The position numbers were made by a program, and so were the translations under genes. 64,000 bases of DNA from Litoribacter ruber (GTDB lineage: Bacteria; Bacteroidota; Bacteroidia; Cytophagales; Cyclobacteriaceae), in contig NZ_JAHBGI010000003.1 in assembly GCF_018500185.1 (NCBI RefSeq), positions 62,001 through 126,000 of the forward strand, written 5' to 3'. Below, in pieces: positions 25,339 through 35,310 of this stretch. Position 1 is the stretch's first letter; each line of letters opens with the position of its first letter. Under the pieces are notes generated by a model. The model saw nothing but the letters and a program-made list of their open reading frames with translations. It searched no databases and was not told the DNA's origin.

Positions 25339-27273
25339 TTAATTTGAGATCACGGTCCCGAAATGCTTATCAATTTCTGCCTGGTACCTCTTGAGCTCCT
25401 GATACACGCCAAGCAATTCGAGTAGCTCATCATCACCCGCAGTCTTGATTTTTAACTTGGTCTCGTCTATCATTTTCTTGAGCACATTTCTTTTCAACCT
25501 GAGTACCCCATCATAGATGGTCTTGGGAAGATTGTCTCTTTCCCGGGCGGTAAAGATCTGATGCTTTTTCTCCCAAGACTCTGACAGTTCGTGCTTGGGG
25601 GAAATCATGTTCACAATGATGGATTTGGCCTCGGCATCTGGGGTGTTGAGGAAATATTCGGCAGTAGGCAGCTCCCCTTTGGCCAAAGCCTGCTTATACC
25701 TGACAAGAATTTTTTGATAAACCGGCGTTTCAAAACTAAGATCGGCAATTTCCTGAAGCAGGTATTCACAGACATGAAGGTCATCGCTGACTTTTTCAAA
25801 CCCATAGGATATCAGCAACCTAAGGGTTTCCCCTTCCTGGGCGGCCAGAATTTCCTTGGCGGGCACTTCAGGTTTGGCCACCGGAAGCAGGTCCTCAAAA
25901 GGAATATCAGCGGCATTGGCCTCCTGTTCCCTTTGAGCCTTGAAAGCGGCGTCTTTTTCACCTTTGAGCAGGATTTTGTTAAGCTCGGCGAGCACGATGT
26001 CCTCTTCGATGCTGAGCAACCTGCCAGACTCTTTTACATAAACCGTCCGGATGATCGGATCAGGGATCTTGGAGATACTCTGCACCACCTGCCTGATCAC
26101 TTCTGCCCGCTTGATGGGGTCCCCTTCCGACTCTTTGGCGTAAAGGTCAATTTTGAATTCGATGAAGTCTCGGGCATTGTTTTTCAGGTAATCCTGAAAT
26201 ATTTCTCCGCCCACTTTTCTGGAATAGCTATCCGGGTCATCCCCGTCAGGGAATACAACGGCTTTCACATTGAGTCCACCTTCCAATAACATATCTATCC
26301 CCCTCAGAGAGGCCTTGATACCGGCCGCATCCCCATCATAGAGGACAGTCACATTATCGGTAAACCGCTTGATGAGCTTGATCTGCCCCTCTGTTAATGA
26401 TGTTCCAGATGAGGCCACCACATTTTGGATGCCGGCGAGGTGAAGGGAGATCACATCGGTGTATCCTTCTACTAAGTAGCAATTGTCTGCCTGACGCATT
26501 GCCTGCTTGGCCTGAAAGAGGCCATAAAGGACATCACTTTTATGGTAAACCTCCGTCTCCGGAGAGTTGATGTATTTGGGTTGCTTCTTATCTTGGGTTA
26601 AAATCCGGGCCCCGAAGGCAATGGGTTTCCCACCAAGGTTATGGATGGTGAAAATCACCCGGTTTCTAAACCGGTCGTATATCCTGGCTTTGTCGTCGTC
26701 TTTTTGAAGGACCAGCCCGGCCTTTAGGAGGATTTCTTCGCTGTGACCGGCTTTCTTGCCCGATTTGAGCATGTGATCCCAGCTGTCCAGGGCATAGCCC
26801 AGGTCAAACTTTTCGATTATCTCCTGAGTAAATCCCCTTTCTTTAAAATAGCTTAAACCAATGGACCGGCCTTCGTCACTTTTCAGGTTTTCCACAAAAA
26901 GGTTTTTAGCAAAATTGAGGGCAATATAAAGGCTTTCCCTCTCATTGAATGCCTGAATGTCCTCAGGGGTGGTGGCTTTATCCTCCTCTATTTCAATCCC
27001 GTATTTTTTGGCCAAGTGGCGGATAGCTTCATTGAAACCGATTCCTTCCACATCCATCACAAACTGAATGGGGTCGCCCGCTTTGCCACAGCCAAAGCAC
27101 TTATAAATCTGTTTGGCAGGGGAAACGGAAAAAGATGGGGATTTTTCGTTGTGAAAAGGGCAGCAGGCCCAAAGGTTTTGCCCCTTTTTCTTCAGGGGCA
27201 CATAATCATTTACCACATCCTCAATATCCGCTCTTTCCTTTACTTTCTCTGTGGTGCTGTGACTTATGGACAT
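25339..27273 (-). CDS. dnaG: DNA primase DnaG
   Basis: The 644-residue protein makes RNA primers at the replication fork. It has an N-terminal CHC2 zinc-binding domain (CCPFHNEKSPSFSVSP...KCFGCGKAGD, about 36-67). The catalytic core follows, with the Toprim motifs VEGYTDVISLH and VLYDGDAAGIKAS (about 260-320). The C-terminal region (after about 440) should be the DnaB-interaction domain. It stands alone on the minus strand, without rpsU or rpoD as in Proteobacteria. The region between it and mrp is a divergent promoter of 155 bases. Confidence 0.97.
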   Translation of the reverse strand: MSISHSTTEKVKERADIEDVVNDYVPLKKKGQNLWACCPFHNEKSPSFSVSPAKQIYKCFGCGKAGDPIQFVMDVEGIGFNEAIRHLAKKYGIEIEEDKATTPEDIQAFNERESLYIALNFAKNLFVENLKSDEGRSIGLSYFKERGFTQEIIEKFDLGYALDSWDHMLKSGKKAGHSEEILLKAGLVLQKDDDKARIYDRFRNRVIFTIHNLGGKPIAFGARILTQDKKQPKYINSPETEVYHKSDVLYGLFQAKQAMRQADNCYLVEGYTDVISLHLAGIQNVVASSGTSLTEGQIKLIKRFTDNVTVLYDGDAAGIKASLRGIDMLLEGGLNVKAVVFPDGDDPDSYSRKVGGEIFQDYLKNNARDFIEFKIDLYAKESEGDPIKRAEVIRQVVQSISKIPDPIIRTVYVKESGRLLSIEEDIVLAELNKILLKGEKDAAFKAQREQEANAADIPFEDLLPVAKPEVPAKEILAAQEGETLRLLISYGFEKVSDDLHVCEYLLQEIADLSFETPVYQKILVRYKQALAKGELPTAEYFLNTPDAEAKSIIVNMISPKHELSESWEKKHQIFTARERDNLPKTIYDGVLRLKRNVLKKMIDETKLKIKTAGDDELLELLGVYQELKRYQAEIDKHFGTVISN

Positions 27274-27428
27274 AAACTATTTCAATCGAAGAATTAGGGC
27301 ATAAAGATAAGCAAAATTGCTTAACCCAAAACTGGCCGATGTGGAACAAATACCGAGGATTATTCCTTATTAAGTTTTAAAAAAGCATTTATAAGAAGTA
27401 AATTGCGACCCAATAAGCTAGCAGAAGA

Positions 27429-28523
27429 ATGAGTATCAATAAAGAACGCGTTTTCAAGGCTCTATCAACGGTAGATGACCCCGATTTAAAGAAGGATCTT
27501 GTCACTTTGGGAATGATCCAAGAAGTGGAGATCCAAGACAACAAAATCAGTTTCAAGGTAGTGCTTACCACTCCTGCATGCCCGCTGAAAGAGCTGATCA
27601 AGAACAATTGTATTGAGGCAATTGAACAAGAATTTGGTACCGAGGTGGAAACGGACATCTTCATGACGTCCAATGTAACCACTGCCAGAGACAATGCCCC
27701 GCTTATCCCGCAGGTGAAAAACATCATCGCCATTGCCTCCGGTAAAGGCGGCGTAGGTAAATCAACCTGTTCGTCTAACTTAGCAGTAGCCCTGGCTCAA
27801 ACAGGCGCCAAAGTAGGCCTGATTGACGCAGACATTTCCGGCCCTTCCCTCCCTACCATGTTCAATGTGGAAGGTGAACAGCCGGCCGTAAAGCAGGAAA
27901 ATGGCAAAAACATCATTATCCCAATAGAGCAATATGGCGTGAAGTTGATGTCAATTGGCTTCCTGACCCCTGCCGATAGCGCGGTGGTATGGAGAGGCCC
28001 AATGGCCAGTTCCGCCCTTCGTCAATTCATTGCAGACGTGGAGTGGGGAGAACTGGATTACCTATTGATTGACCTTCCTCCGGGCACCTCGGACATTCAT
28101 TTGACTATGGTGCAGACTATCCCTGTAACAGGCGCCGTCATAGTGACTACCCCTCAAAAAGTGGCCATAGCAGACGCAACCAAGGGTTTGACAATGTTTC
28201 AACAGCCACAAATAAAGGTTCCAATATTGGGTGTTGTCGAAAATATGGCGTATTTTACACCGGAAGAATTGCCTGACAACAAATATTACCTATTTGGAAA
28301 AGAAGGAGGACAAAAACTTTCCGCTAAATTTGATGTTCCATTTTTAGGAGAGATCCCAATCGTGCAGAGTATCAGGGAAAGTGGGGATAGTGGTTACCCG
28401 GCCGTTTTTAAGGAAGGCGTAACCCAAGTGGCATTCCAAGCTTTGGCAGAGAATCTTGCCCGCCAAGTGGCCATCAGAAACGCCGAAGGAAGTAAAACAG
28501 AAATTGTACAGGTTAAAGCATAA
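27429..28523 (+). CDS. Mrp/ApbC-type P-loop iron-sulphur cluster carrier
   Basis: The 364-residue protein has an N-terminal MIP18/DUF59 domain (about 1-90, LVTLGMIQEVEIQ and TTPACPLKELI). The Mrp ATPase domain follows, with deviant Walker A GKGGVGKST (105-113), DADISGPSLPTMF and VENMAYF. Mrp/ApbC proteins carry and transfer Fe-S clusters. The usual paired CxxC near the C-terminus is not seen in the final 100 residues, as in some Bacteroidota members. Its stop is 4 bases before the NifU-type gene, so both act in Fe-S assembly. Also called NBP35/ApbC. Confidence 0.94.
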   Translation: MSINKERVFKALSTVDDPDLKKDLVTLGMIQEVEIQDNKISFKVVLTTPACPLKELIKNNCIEAIEQEFGTEVETDIFMTSNVTTARDNAPLIPQVKNIIAIASGKGGVGKSTCSSNLAVALAQTGAKVGLIDADISGPSLPTMFNVEGEQPAVKQENGKNIIIPIEQYGVKLMSIGFLTPADSAVVWRGPMASSALRQFIADVEWGELDYLLIDLPPGTSDIHLTMVQTIPVTGAVIVTTPQKVAIADATKGLTMFQQPQIKVPILGVVENMAYFTPEELPDNKYYLFGKEGGQKLSAKFDVPFLGEIPIVQSIRESGDSGYPAVFKEGVTQVAFQALAENLARQVAIRNAEGSKTEIVQVKA

Positions 28524-28527
28524 TGAA

Positions 28528-28776
28528 ATGCAAGTAGAGTTAAAGGAAAAAATAGAAGGGGCTTTGGACAGTATACGACCTTATCTGGAAGCAGATGGAG
28601 GCAATGTGAAGGTAGTGGGGTTGAGCGAGGATATGGTCCTGCAGCTTGAGCTTACTGGCGCCTGCAGCAGCTGCCCGATGTCCACCATGACATTGAAAGC
28701 GGGGGTGGAAGAAGCCGTTAAGAGGGCAATCCCTGAGATCAAGCGTGTGGAAGCCATAAATATCACTGTGGCTTAA
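28528..28776 (+). CDS. NifU C-terminal domain protein (Fe-S scaffold, NfuA-type)
   Basis: The small protein (82 residues from ATG 28528) is a stand-alone NifU C-terminal domain: IEGALDSIRPYLEADGGNVKVVG and TGACSSCPMSTMTLKAGVEEAVKRAIPEI, with the CxxC that holds a bridging Fe-S cluster. A longer in-frame opening from 28456 lies inside the mrp gene and is not conserved. It is 4 bases downstream of mrp, so a joint Fe-S maturation role is likely. Confidence 0.93.
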   Translation: MQVELKEKIEGALDSIRPYLEADGGNVKVVGLSEDMVLQLELTGACSSCPMSTMTLKAGVEEAVKRAIPEIKRVEAINITVA

Positions 28777-28800
28777 TTGCGATTATTTAATGATTCTTAA

Positions 28801-31800
28801 ATGAAAAGGATATTACTGATTTTTAGGATGAGATTGGTCTTATCCTTTTTGTTTTTATTTTTAGTCTTTCACGGTCATTCCCAGCAAATACTAAACACCG
28901 CTCCCCTGCACCAGCACGATGAGAAATGTGCTGCCACTTTTATTGAACAAAAGCAGACCGAGTCCATGGGCATCTATGGCAGCCAGGAATATTTTGAAAC
29001 CTGGATGCAGGGTGAGTTAAAAAAACTTAAAGAAGCCCCACAGCTAAGAACTGCCCAAGATGACATAAGAACCATCCCGGTAGTAATCCATGTGATTCAC
29101 GACGGAACTGCCGTAGGTGATGGAGCCAACATACCCAGATCACAGATTGAAGCTCAAATCAGATCCTTAAATGAAGATTTCCGCAGGACAAACCCTGATG
29201 CAGGAGATACTCCCGCTGAATTCCAAGGAGTGGCGGCAGATTCCAGAATTGAGTTTGTCTTGGCTCAGGAAGATCCAGACGGGCTGCCTACCACAGGCAT
29301 TAACCGGGTACAGGGACCAGCGGAGAGCTATGCCCCTCAGGACGCTAGTTTGATTTCCAGCTTGGCCCTTTGGCCACCAGAGGAATATCTTAACATTTGG
29401 GTGGTGAGACTTTCCGCCCCCAACATTGGCTATGCTTCCTTTCCGATTTCCGACCTCCCTGGCCTAAATTTCCCTCCCACTACCAGAGAGTTGGATGGCG
29501 TGACTGTGGATTACCGGTATTTCGGTGAAGGTGGAAATGCCTTGGGTACAGCAAGAGGACGTACGCTCACGCACGAAGTGGGGCACTTTTTGGGTTTGAG
29601 ACACATCTGGGGGGATCCTCCAGGAGGGACAAATGGCTGTGATGTGGATGATTTTGTAGCCGACACCCCCAACCAGCAGCGGGCCAATACCAGCTGTACC
29701 ACTGCAGAGATATTTACCTGCGACTCTAGAGATATGATCCAAAATTACATGGATTACACTCCAGATCGCTGCATGAATCTTTTCACCCAAGGACAGGTGG
29801 AGAGAATGTGGGTGGTATTGGCTAATAGCCCAAGACGTGTAAGCCTGGTTAACAACCGAGCCACCACGCCTCCAGCTGACCTGCCTTCCTTCAGCCTCGT
29901 GATCAGAAGGCTGATCCAGCCCAGCAACTTTATCTGTGAAACTCCCCTCAACCCACAAATTGAAGTTCAAAATGTGGGCGAGACCACCATCACCTCCGTG
30001 AGAGTGGAAGTAAGGGTAAATGGTGGCGCAACCTACAGACAAACCGTAAGCACCAACCTCCCAACAGGGGATCGGGCGACCCTTACTTTCAATCCTGTGG
30101 ATTTGAATGAATCAAGTGATAATACATTTGAATTAGAAATTATTGAAATCAATGCCCAGGATGCGGATGTCAATGCCAGCACCAACCTCGTATCCAGTGA
30201 ACCGATTTTACAGGATGGCTTGCCTTTGCCTTATACGTATTCGCCTGGTGACTTTGAGTCTACTTGGACAGTGAGAAATGATGACAGCGGCTTCACATGG
30301 GAGTCAAGGGTTCTCAATATCAGTGGAGTAAGTCAAGAAGTGGTTTTCATAAGAAGCTTTGAGTATGAAAGAATTGGCGCTCAGGATTTCTTCATCTCTC
30401 CACCCATAGATCTAAGCAATACCCCGAGTGCCCAAATGACATTTGATTTGGCCTATGCCCCATATCCCCAGGAAGGACTTGAGGACAGGCTATGGATCGC
30501 TGTTTCGACGGATTGTGGCAATACCTTTGACTTGTTTAACGCACCCTACCGGAAAGAAGGTGTCGAACTACAGACCACTGACCCAGATCAAAATGAGTTT
30601 GTTCCCAACTCTGAAGATCAGTTTAGGAAAGAAATCCTCAACCTAAGCGCATATGAGGGTGAACCCAATGTCAGAATAGCCTTTGTGAGCTTGAACGGAT
30701 ATGGCAACAATATTTATGTTAAAAACATCAGCATCACTTCTACTGAGGAGTTTGAATACAATTTAAGGCTAAATAGATTGCTCAGCCCAGGGCCAGTGAT
30801 CGATGGCAGTCAGGAGAACCAGGTGTTGGAAGTTTCCAACATAGGTAACCTCCCCATTTCTTCCTTTATCCTTTCCCGCCAGGTCAACAATGGGGGTGTG
30901 CAAAGTTTCATAGCGCAAGGTGAAGCAGTGCCGGCAGGAGAAACTGCCCAGATAAACCTCCCTGCAAGCAATTTCGGCAATGGAACAAACCGTCTGAATC
31001 TTGAAATCAGCAGGCCGAACTTTGACCAAAATGAAGGGAATACCTCAAGATTAACCAGGTTCATTGTTCAGTCCCCTGACACCGTACGTGCTCCTTGGAG
31101 AAAAGACTTTAATCAGGGACCACTTGCGCCCTGGGTTGTAATCAATCCAGAAAACAACTTGGGCACATGGAGATTCTTCAGTCTTTCTACTGGCAACGGC
31201 CCGGAGAGGGTGATGGAACTGAGCTCAATGGTAGAGGGGAACAGTTATTGGCTGGCTTCGCCAAAATTTGATTTGAGCAGGACTGGCGCGGCTAGCGTGT
31301 TCTTTGACAAGGCCCACAGCCACCAAGGCGGAAATGCCCGCTTCAGGGTGCTGGTCACCAATGACGGAGGGACTACCTACAACGAGGTGCTTTCCCAAGT
31401 GGGTGCGGAAATCGCCTCGATAGAGAGCTCAGGGGGTGTCAATCCTAACAGCCCAGAAGATTGGAGAAGAGAGTTTGTGGATCTTTCTGCATTTGCAGGA
31501 AGTGGAAACGACAACGTGAGGGTGGCATTTGTAGTGGACCAGGCTACATCCACAACTGCCCCGGTTTACGTGGATAACATGGAGCTGTTCTTCACCAACA
31601 CACCGGAACCGGTAATTCCCGAGCAAGGCACCTCTGTAATGTACCCAAATCCAGCTGTGGATGTGTTTAGCATAGGTTTTAACTTTGATGAATTTGAGGA
31701 TGTTAATATTCAGATTCTAAACCTATCAGGCATGGTCCTTCATGATGTAGACTATCCCAACACGCTTAATCAGACCTATACATTCAGTACGCAAATGTTT

Positions 31801-31872
31801 TCCAAAGGTGTATTTATCGTGAAAATCAGAAGCCAATCCATCACAGACACAAAGAGGCTACTTATTCAGTAA
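28801..31872 (+). CDS. Secreted M43 (pappalysin-like) zinc metalloprotease with T9SS sorting domain
   Basis: The 1023-residue protein has a signal peptide (MRLVLSFLFLFLVFHGHSQ, from residue 10; the true start may be 28801 or 28828). The zinc motif HEVGHFLGLRH is at 258-268 and the Met-turn NYMDYTPDRCMNLF follows at about 316, as in M43/metzincin peptidases. The middle holds several beta-sandwich modules (CARDB-like and MAM/jelly-roll-like, e.g. ISPPIDLSNTPSAQMTFDLAY). The end (VMYPNPAVDVFSIGF ... FIVKIRSQSITDTKRLLIQ) is a type A T9SS sorting domain. It should be exported by SecYEG and T9SS and fixed at or released from the cell surface to degrade protein. It is probably transcribed alone or from the NifU gene 24 bases upstream. 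Confidence 0.92.
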   Translation: MKRILLIFRMRLVLSFLFLFLVFHGHSQQILNTAPLHQHDEKCAATFIEQKQTESMGIYGSQEYFETWMQGELKKLKEAPQLRTAQDDIRTIPVVIHVIHDGTAVGDGANIPRSQIEAQIRSLNEDFRRTNPDAGDTPAEFQGVAADSRIEFVLAQEDPDGLPTTGINRVQGPAESYAPQDASLISSLALWPPEEYLNIWVVRLSAPNIGYASFPISDLPGLNFPPTTRELDGVTVDYRYFGEGGNALGTARGRTLTHEVGHFLGLRHIWGDPPGGTNGCDVDDFVADTPNQQRANTSCTTAEIFTCDSRDMIQNYMDYTPDRCMNLFTQGQVERMWVVLANSPRRVSLVNNRATTPPADLPSFSLVIRRLIQPSNFICETPLNPQIEVQNVGETTITSVRVEVRVNGGATYRQTVSTNLPTGDRATLTFNPVDLNESSDNTFELEIIEINAQDADVNASTNLVSSEPILQDGLPLPYTYSPGDFESTWTVRNDDSGFTWESRVLNISGVSQEVVFIRSFEYERIGAQDFFISPPIDLSNTPSAQMTFDLAYAPYPQEGLEDRLWIAVSTDCGNTFDLFNAPYRKEGVELQTTDPDQNEFVPNSEDQFRKEILNLSAYEGEPNVRIAFVSLNGYGNNIYVKNISITSTEEFEYNLRLNRLLSPGPVIDGSQENQVLEVSNIGNLPISSFILSRQVNNGGVQSFIAQGEAVPAGETAQINLPASNFGNGTNRLNLEISRPNFDQNEGNTSRLTRFIVQSPDTVRAPWRKDFNQGPLAPWVVINPENNLGTWRFFSLSTGNGPERVMELSSMVEGNSYWLASPKFDLSRTGAASVFFDKAHSHQGGNARFRVLVTNDGGTTYNEVLSQVGAEIASIESSGGVNPNSPEDWRREFVDLSAFAGSGNDNVRVAFVVDQATSTTAPVYVDNMELFFTNTPEPVIPEQGTSVMYPNPAVDVFSIGFNFDEFEDVNIQILNLSGMVLHDVDYPNTLNQTYTFSTQMFSKGVFIVKIRSQSITDTKRLLIQ

Positions 31873-31986
31873 ATAGATTTTTTAACTCAAGATCTATACT
31901 TGAACAGTGGCTACTGCGTATTATTCATATAGTAAATGGAAATTCCATTAAATAGGTATAAATTTACCGCTTCATAACATTATAAA

Positions 31987-32754
31987 ATGAGTACTTTAAA
32001 AGCAGCATTAAAGAAATTAGGATTACATACCTTACTTATATTCGGGGCTTTATTTATACTATTGATCATTTTCTTTAGGGTGTATCTTCCTAGCTATACC
32101 AATCACGGAGAAACGGTCACGGTGCCTGACCTTCAGGGATATGCCTATGAAGAACTTCAAAACCTCATTTCAAGCAAAGACCTACGCTATGAAATCACAC
32201 CAGACAGTGGGTTTATGGCTGAAGCAAAACCCTTGGCAGTTCTAAAGCAGTATCCCAGAGCTGGGTCCAAAGTTAAAAAGGACAGAAAAATCTACATCAC
32301 CTTAAACGCCAAGAATGCGCCTTTGATTAAGATGCCTAATTTGGTGAATACCCCACTTAAAAACGCCCAGGAAATCCTGGCCAACCATGGTCTGGTGAGG
32401 GGGGAGATCGTATATGTTCCAGACATTGCCCTTAATTCTGTATTGGAGCAAAAATATAGAGGAAGGCCAATCAAGGAAGGCTTTGAAATCAGCAAAGGCT
32501 CACAAATTGACTTGGTGGTAGGTGATGGTTTGGGCAAGCAGACCTTGCAGGTTCCTGATCTTTTGGGAATGGACGAAACCGACGCTGAATTCTTGATCAT
32601 TGGCTCGGGGCTAAGAATGGGGCGTATCGCCTTTGTGGAAACCGATACGGTGCCTAAAGGCACCATCGTACAGCAGTCTCCCCCAGCAGGCATAAATGCC
32701 AAAACAGGTGAGATCATTGACCTTTGGATTTCTGAAATGGAGGAATATAATTAA
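31987..32754 (+). CDS. Membrane-anchored PASTA-domain protein
   Basis: The 255-residue protein has one transmembrane helix (LHTLLIFGALFILLIIFF, about 18-35) and three PASTA repeats facing the periplasm: VTVPDLQGYAYEELQNLI, IKMPNLVNTPLKNAQEIL and LQVPDLLGMDETDAEFLI. PASTA domains bind peptidoglycan or act as spacers. There is no kinase domain or transpeptidase, so this is the short Bacteroidota form often found near cell-wall genes or rluD. It is 114 bases after the protease gene and probably has its own promoter. Confidence 0.9.
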   Translation: MSTLKAALKKLGLHTLLIFGALFILLIIFFRVYLPSYTNHGETVTVPDLQGYAYEELQNLISSKDLRYEITPDSGFMAEAKPLAVLKQYPRAGSKVKKDRKIYITLNAKNAPLIKMPNLVNTPLKNAQEILANHGLVRGEIVYVPDIALNSVLEQKYRGRPIKEGFEISKGSQIDLVVGDGLGKQTLQVPDLLGMDETDAEFLIIGSGLRMGRIAFVETDTVPKGTIVQQSPPAGINAKTGEIIDLWISEMEEYN

Positions 32755-32789
32755 GGTTTATGATTATCCTCCCATTGTTTCTTTGATAG

Positions 32790-32812
32790 ACTGAACGGAA
32801 GACCGAAACCTG
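32790..32812. repeat. Degenerate GAAGACCGAA-type intergenic repeat
   Basis: GACTGAACGGAAGACCGAAA resembles the inverted copy at 55787-55816 with a 9 to 10-base unit missing. It lies in the short gap before the T9SS protein gene. Confidence 0.45.
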
Positions 32813-32950
32813 CCTGCTCAGCAAAGGCAGAACCGAAGAAGCGGGCACTGTTAGCGTTAAGCTTGGATTAAGTAATTGATTTTATAACTGGCTCTATTGC
32901 GGATATACTTATTAAAATTATAGCCGGTAATCTAAACACCGCGTACTTAC

Positions 32951-34792
32951 ATGAGAAAACTGGGCAACATAGGTTTTTGGTTGTGCTGTACTTTTTTATT
33001 TTTCATTCCTGAAAATATTAAAGCACAGCTACAGCAACTTCCTGTGTCCCATAAGAAGGCAAGTTCCCCATCTGTAGGCCAAAGACTCCAGCAAGAAACA
33101 TTAACCCTGCCTTTTTGGGATGACTTTTCCACAGGCATTCTAGACACGGCCAAATGGGAAAACAGCGGCACTGTAGTCTCCCGCTCCGTGGGGATCAATC
33201 CGGTCACACAGGGCGGTGTAATTCTCGATGGAACGGATGAGAGAGGCGCTCCCTACTCCACCAGGATGCGTGAACAAGGGTTAGGAGACCAGCTCTCTTC
33301 TTGGCCATTTAACCTCTCAGGTCTTACTCCAGAGCAGATTTCATCCCTTTATTTAAGTTTTTCTTACCAGGCAGGCGGCAAAGCAGAATTTCCTGATGGA
33401 GATGACTTCCTCGAAGTCCATCTCATGGACACCCTCGGTAATTGGCAAATGGTGTGGGAAATGCCTGGCGGGGACCTTTCCAAAAGAGAAATTTTTACTC
33501 AGGTTTTTGTTCAAATACCAGCTGAATTTGTCCATGACAACTTTAGATTCAAATTTCAAAACCGAGGCCGGCTATCTGGCCCGTTTGACTCCTGGATAGT
33601 GGATTACGTTTTTCTAAACACTGGCAGAAATCCATCCAACACACACTTTCCCGACAGGGCCCTTACCAAACTCCCCTCCTCCCCTCTAGGACGCTATACG
33701 GCCATACCGTATTTTGAATACCAAGCGCACCCAGAACTTTATTCAGGAATTGTGGCCAGCCAATTTCACAACCTTGACAACCGCTTTAGGGCCATGGAAT
33801 ATACCGTGCAATTGAGAAATGCCGAGACTGGTGCCATAATACAAAACATCAATTCCGATACACCCTTCAATCCAGTTCCCCTGAGCCGTGAAAGAAGAGA
33901 TTTCATTAGCAATCCTTTTGATGAACTGGACGCCGATCTCACGGAGGGCATAGACCTTGAGGCGGTAATATACCTTACCACAGGTGACAACTATTTAATC
34001 AATAGTATAAGCGGGCAGGATACCGTGTTTCAAAGACAAGTAGATTTTCGTGTGAATGACACCATCCGGCAAACCATCCCCTTGAGGGATTATTTTGCCT
34101 ATGACAACAATTCAATCGATTATGCCGCTGGGATAAACCAGCGTGCGGGTATGCTTGCCGTAAGATATGAAATCGAGGAAGAGGCTTATGTAAATGGATT
34201 AAGTATCAATTTCACAAATTTTGTCCAGATCGGCAGCCCCATTGAAATCCTTGTTTGGAATTCACTAGATCAGGATCCAATTTACGCAAGGGAAAGAACC
34301 ATCCCTCAAAAAGAATCCTTGAGAGAAATCAGCTTTTTCCCATTGGACACCCTGCTTAGAGTTCAAGGGGAATTTTATGTCGGTTATAGGCAATTCACCA
34401 ACGACTTTATTCATGTAGGATTGGATAAGACCAACGACAGCGGAGAGGAAATCTTCTACAACGTGACAGGTGCTTGGGCACAGAACCAGATAGTGGAAGG
34501 CTCGCTGCTGTTGCGCCCCCACCTCACCCAGGATGCCCCGGAAGAAACAGTTGAGGCACCCCTTGAAGTTAAGTTGAGAGCCTATCCCAATCCGGTGACC
34601 GAAAGATTGGTTTTGGAGGGAGCAACAGGTGAAGTGACAGTTTATGATTCCTTTGGCCGCCAAATCCAGGTGAACATGAGCGAAACCGAGAACGGTAAAG
34701 TTTTGGATTTTATAGGCAAACAAAAAGGCGTATATTTGATACGCACAAATGTGAACCAGAAACCAACCTCAATACGAATTTTAGTGAAATAA
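32951..34792 (+). CDS. Secreted T9SS type A sorting-domain protein of unknown function
   Basis: The 613-residue protein has a signal peptide (MRKLGNIGFWLCCTFLFFIPENIKAQ) and ends in a clear type A sorting domain (VKLRAYPNPVTERLVLEGA ... KGVYLIRTNVNQKPTSIRILVK). In between are beta-sandwich regions, including LPFWDDFSTG...WENSGTVV, a jelly-roll-like opening common in secreted Bacteroidota adhesins. No catalytic motif is recognisable. It sits between the PASTA gene and the rhodanese gene, an arrangement I recall in relatives, but its task is unknown. Confidence 0.85.
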   Translation: MRKLGNIGFWLCCTFLFFIPENIKAQLQQLPVSHKKASSPSVGQRLQQETLTLPFWDDFSTGILDTAKWENSGTVVSRSVGINPVTQGGVILDGTDERGAPYSTRMREQGLGDQLSSWPFNLSGLTPEQISSLYLSFSYQAGGKAEFPDGDDFLEVHLMDTLGNWQMVWEMPGGDLSKREIFTQVFVQIPAEFVHDNFRFKFQNRGRLSGPFDSWIVDYVFLNTGRNPSNTHFPDRALTKLPSSPLGRYTAIPYFEYQAHPELYSGIVASQFHNLDNRFRAMEYTVQLRNAETGAIIQNINSDTPFNPVPLSRERRDFISNPFDELDADLTEGIDLEAVIYLTTGDNYLINSISGQDTVFQRQVDFRVNDTIRQTIPLRDYFAYDNNSIDYAAGINQRAGMLAVRYEIEEEAYVNGLSINFTNFVQIGSPIEILVWNSLDQDPIYARERTIPQKESLREISFFPLDTLLRVQGEFYVGYRQFTNDFIHVGLDKTNDSGEEIFYNVTGAWAQNQIVEGSLLLRPHLTQDAPEETVEAPLEVKLRAYPNPVTERLVLEGATGEVTVYDSFGRQIQVNMSETENGKVLDFIGKQKGVYLIRTNVNQKPTSIRILVK

Positions 34793-34794
34793 CT

Positions 34795-35103
34795 ATGGAA
34801 GATATCAACGTACAGGAACTTAAGGAAAGATTAGAAAAGAAGGAAGAATTTGGCTTTGTGGATGTGAGGGAAGAGTGGGAATATGAAGAAGACAACTTAG
34901 GGGCTTTAAATATCCCCTTGAGCCAGCTGCCACACCAACTTTCGGAGATCGATGAATATAAGAATAAGGAATTGGTGGTCCACTGCCGCTCAGGGGCAAG
35001 AAGCGACAATGCCAAGAAGTTTTTGCAGACCAAAGGCTTCTCGAAAGTCCGCAACCTAATCGGTGGTATTATGGCCTACCGAGAGCTTGAAGGGCAAGGA
35101 TAA
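34795..35103 (+). CDS. Single-domain rhodanese-like sulphurtransferase
   Basis: The 102-residue protein has FVDVREEWEYEEDNLGALNIPL, and the active loop HCRSGARS with Cys64 as the persulphide-forming residue. It ends in LIGGIMAYRE. Such small cytoplasmic rhodaneses move sulphane sulphur. It begins 3 bases after the T9SS gene stop and is followed by a terminator. Confidence 0.93.
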   Translation: MEDINVQELKERLEKKEEFGFVDVREEWEYEEDNLGALNIPLSQLPHQLSEIDEYKNKELVVHCRSGARSDNAKKFLQTKGFSKVRNLIGGIMAYRELEGQG

Positions 35104-35116
35104 AAACAGATTTGAG

Positions 35117-35144
35117 GCTGTCTCTATTTGAGGCAGCTTTTTTT
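35117..35144 (+). terminator. Terminator after the rhodanese gene
   Basis: GCTGTCTC (35117-35124) pairs with GAGGCAGC (35130-35137) with one G-T pair and a TATTT loop, followed by seven T. Confidence 0.85.
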
Positions 35145-35154
35145 GATGTAAGGA

Positions 35155-35258
35155 TGAAGGACCGGAGACCGAATAAAACATTGCGGAAGAAAAAGGGGCA
35201 CGGAGTTCTGCGTAGAGTAACACGGAGTTTTCTTCTTACCATTTTTTTCAATCTCTAA
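35155..35258. repeat. Two degenerate intergenic repeat types side by side
   Basis: GAAGGACCGGAGACCGAA at 35155-35172 belongs to the GAAGACCGAA-type family. GGGCACGGAGTTCTGCG and AACACGGAGTTTTC at about 35196-35232 belong to a CACGGAG/CACAGAG family. It ends in CTTACCATTTTTTTCA, like the copy near 55935. Confidence 0.5.
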
Positions 35259-35261
35259 TGC

Positions 35262-35310
35262 AAAAAAAAGCCGCTTAATCTCTTAAGCGGCTTGTGGGCC
35301 CACCTGGGCT
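35262..35310. repeat. 49-bp direct repeat, copy 1 (terminator plus tRNA 3' end)
   Basis: Identical over 49 bases to 35732-35780, at a distance of 470 bases. It contains eight A, the GCCGCTTAA/TTAAGCGGC hairpin and the last 16 bases of the tRNA-Met gene. The base before each copy differs (C here, T in copy 2), which marks the repeat edge. Confidence 0.95.

Noticed and set aside
29464-30042. Minus-strand open frame inside the M43 protease gene
   Set aside because: It is a shadow of the protease frame, without signal, domain or start-site support.
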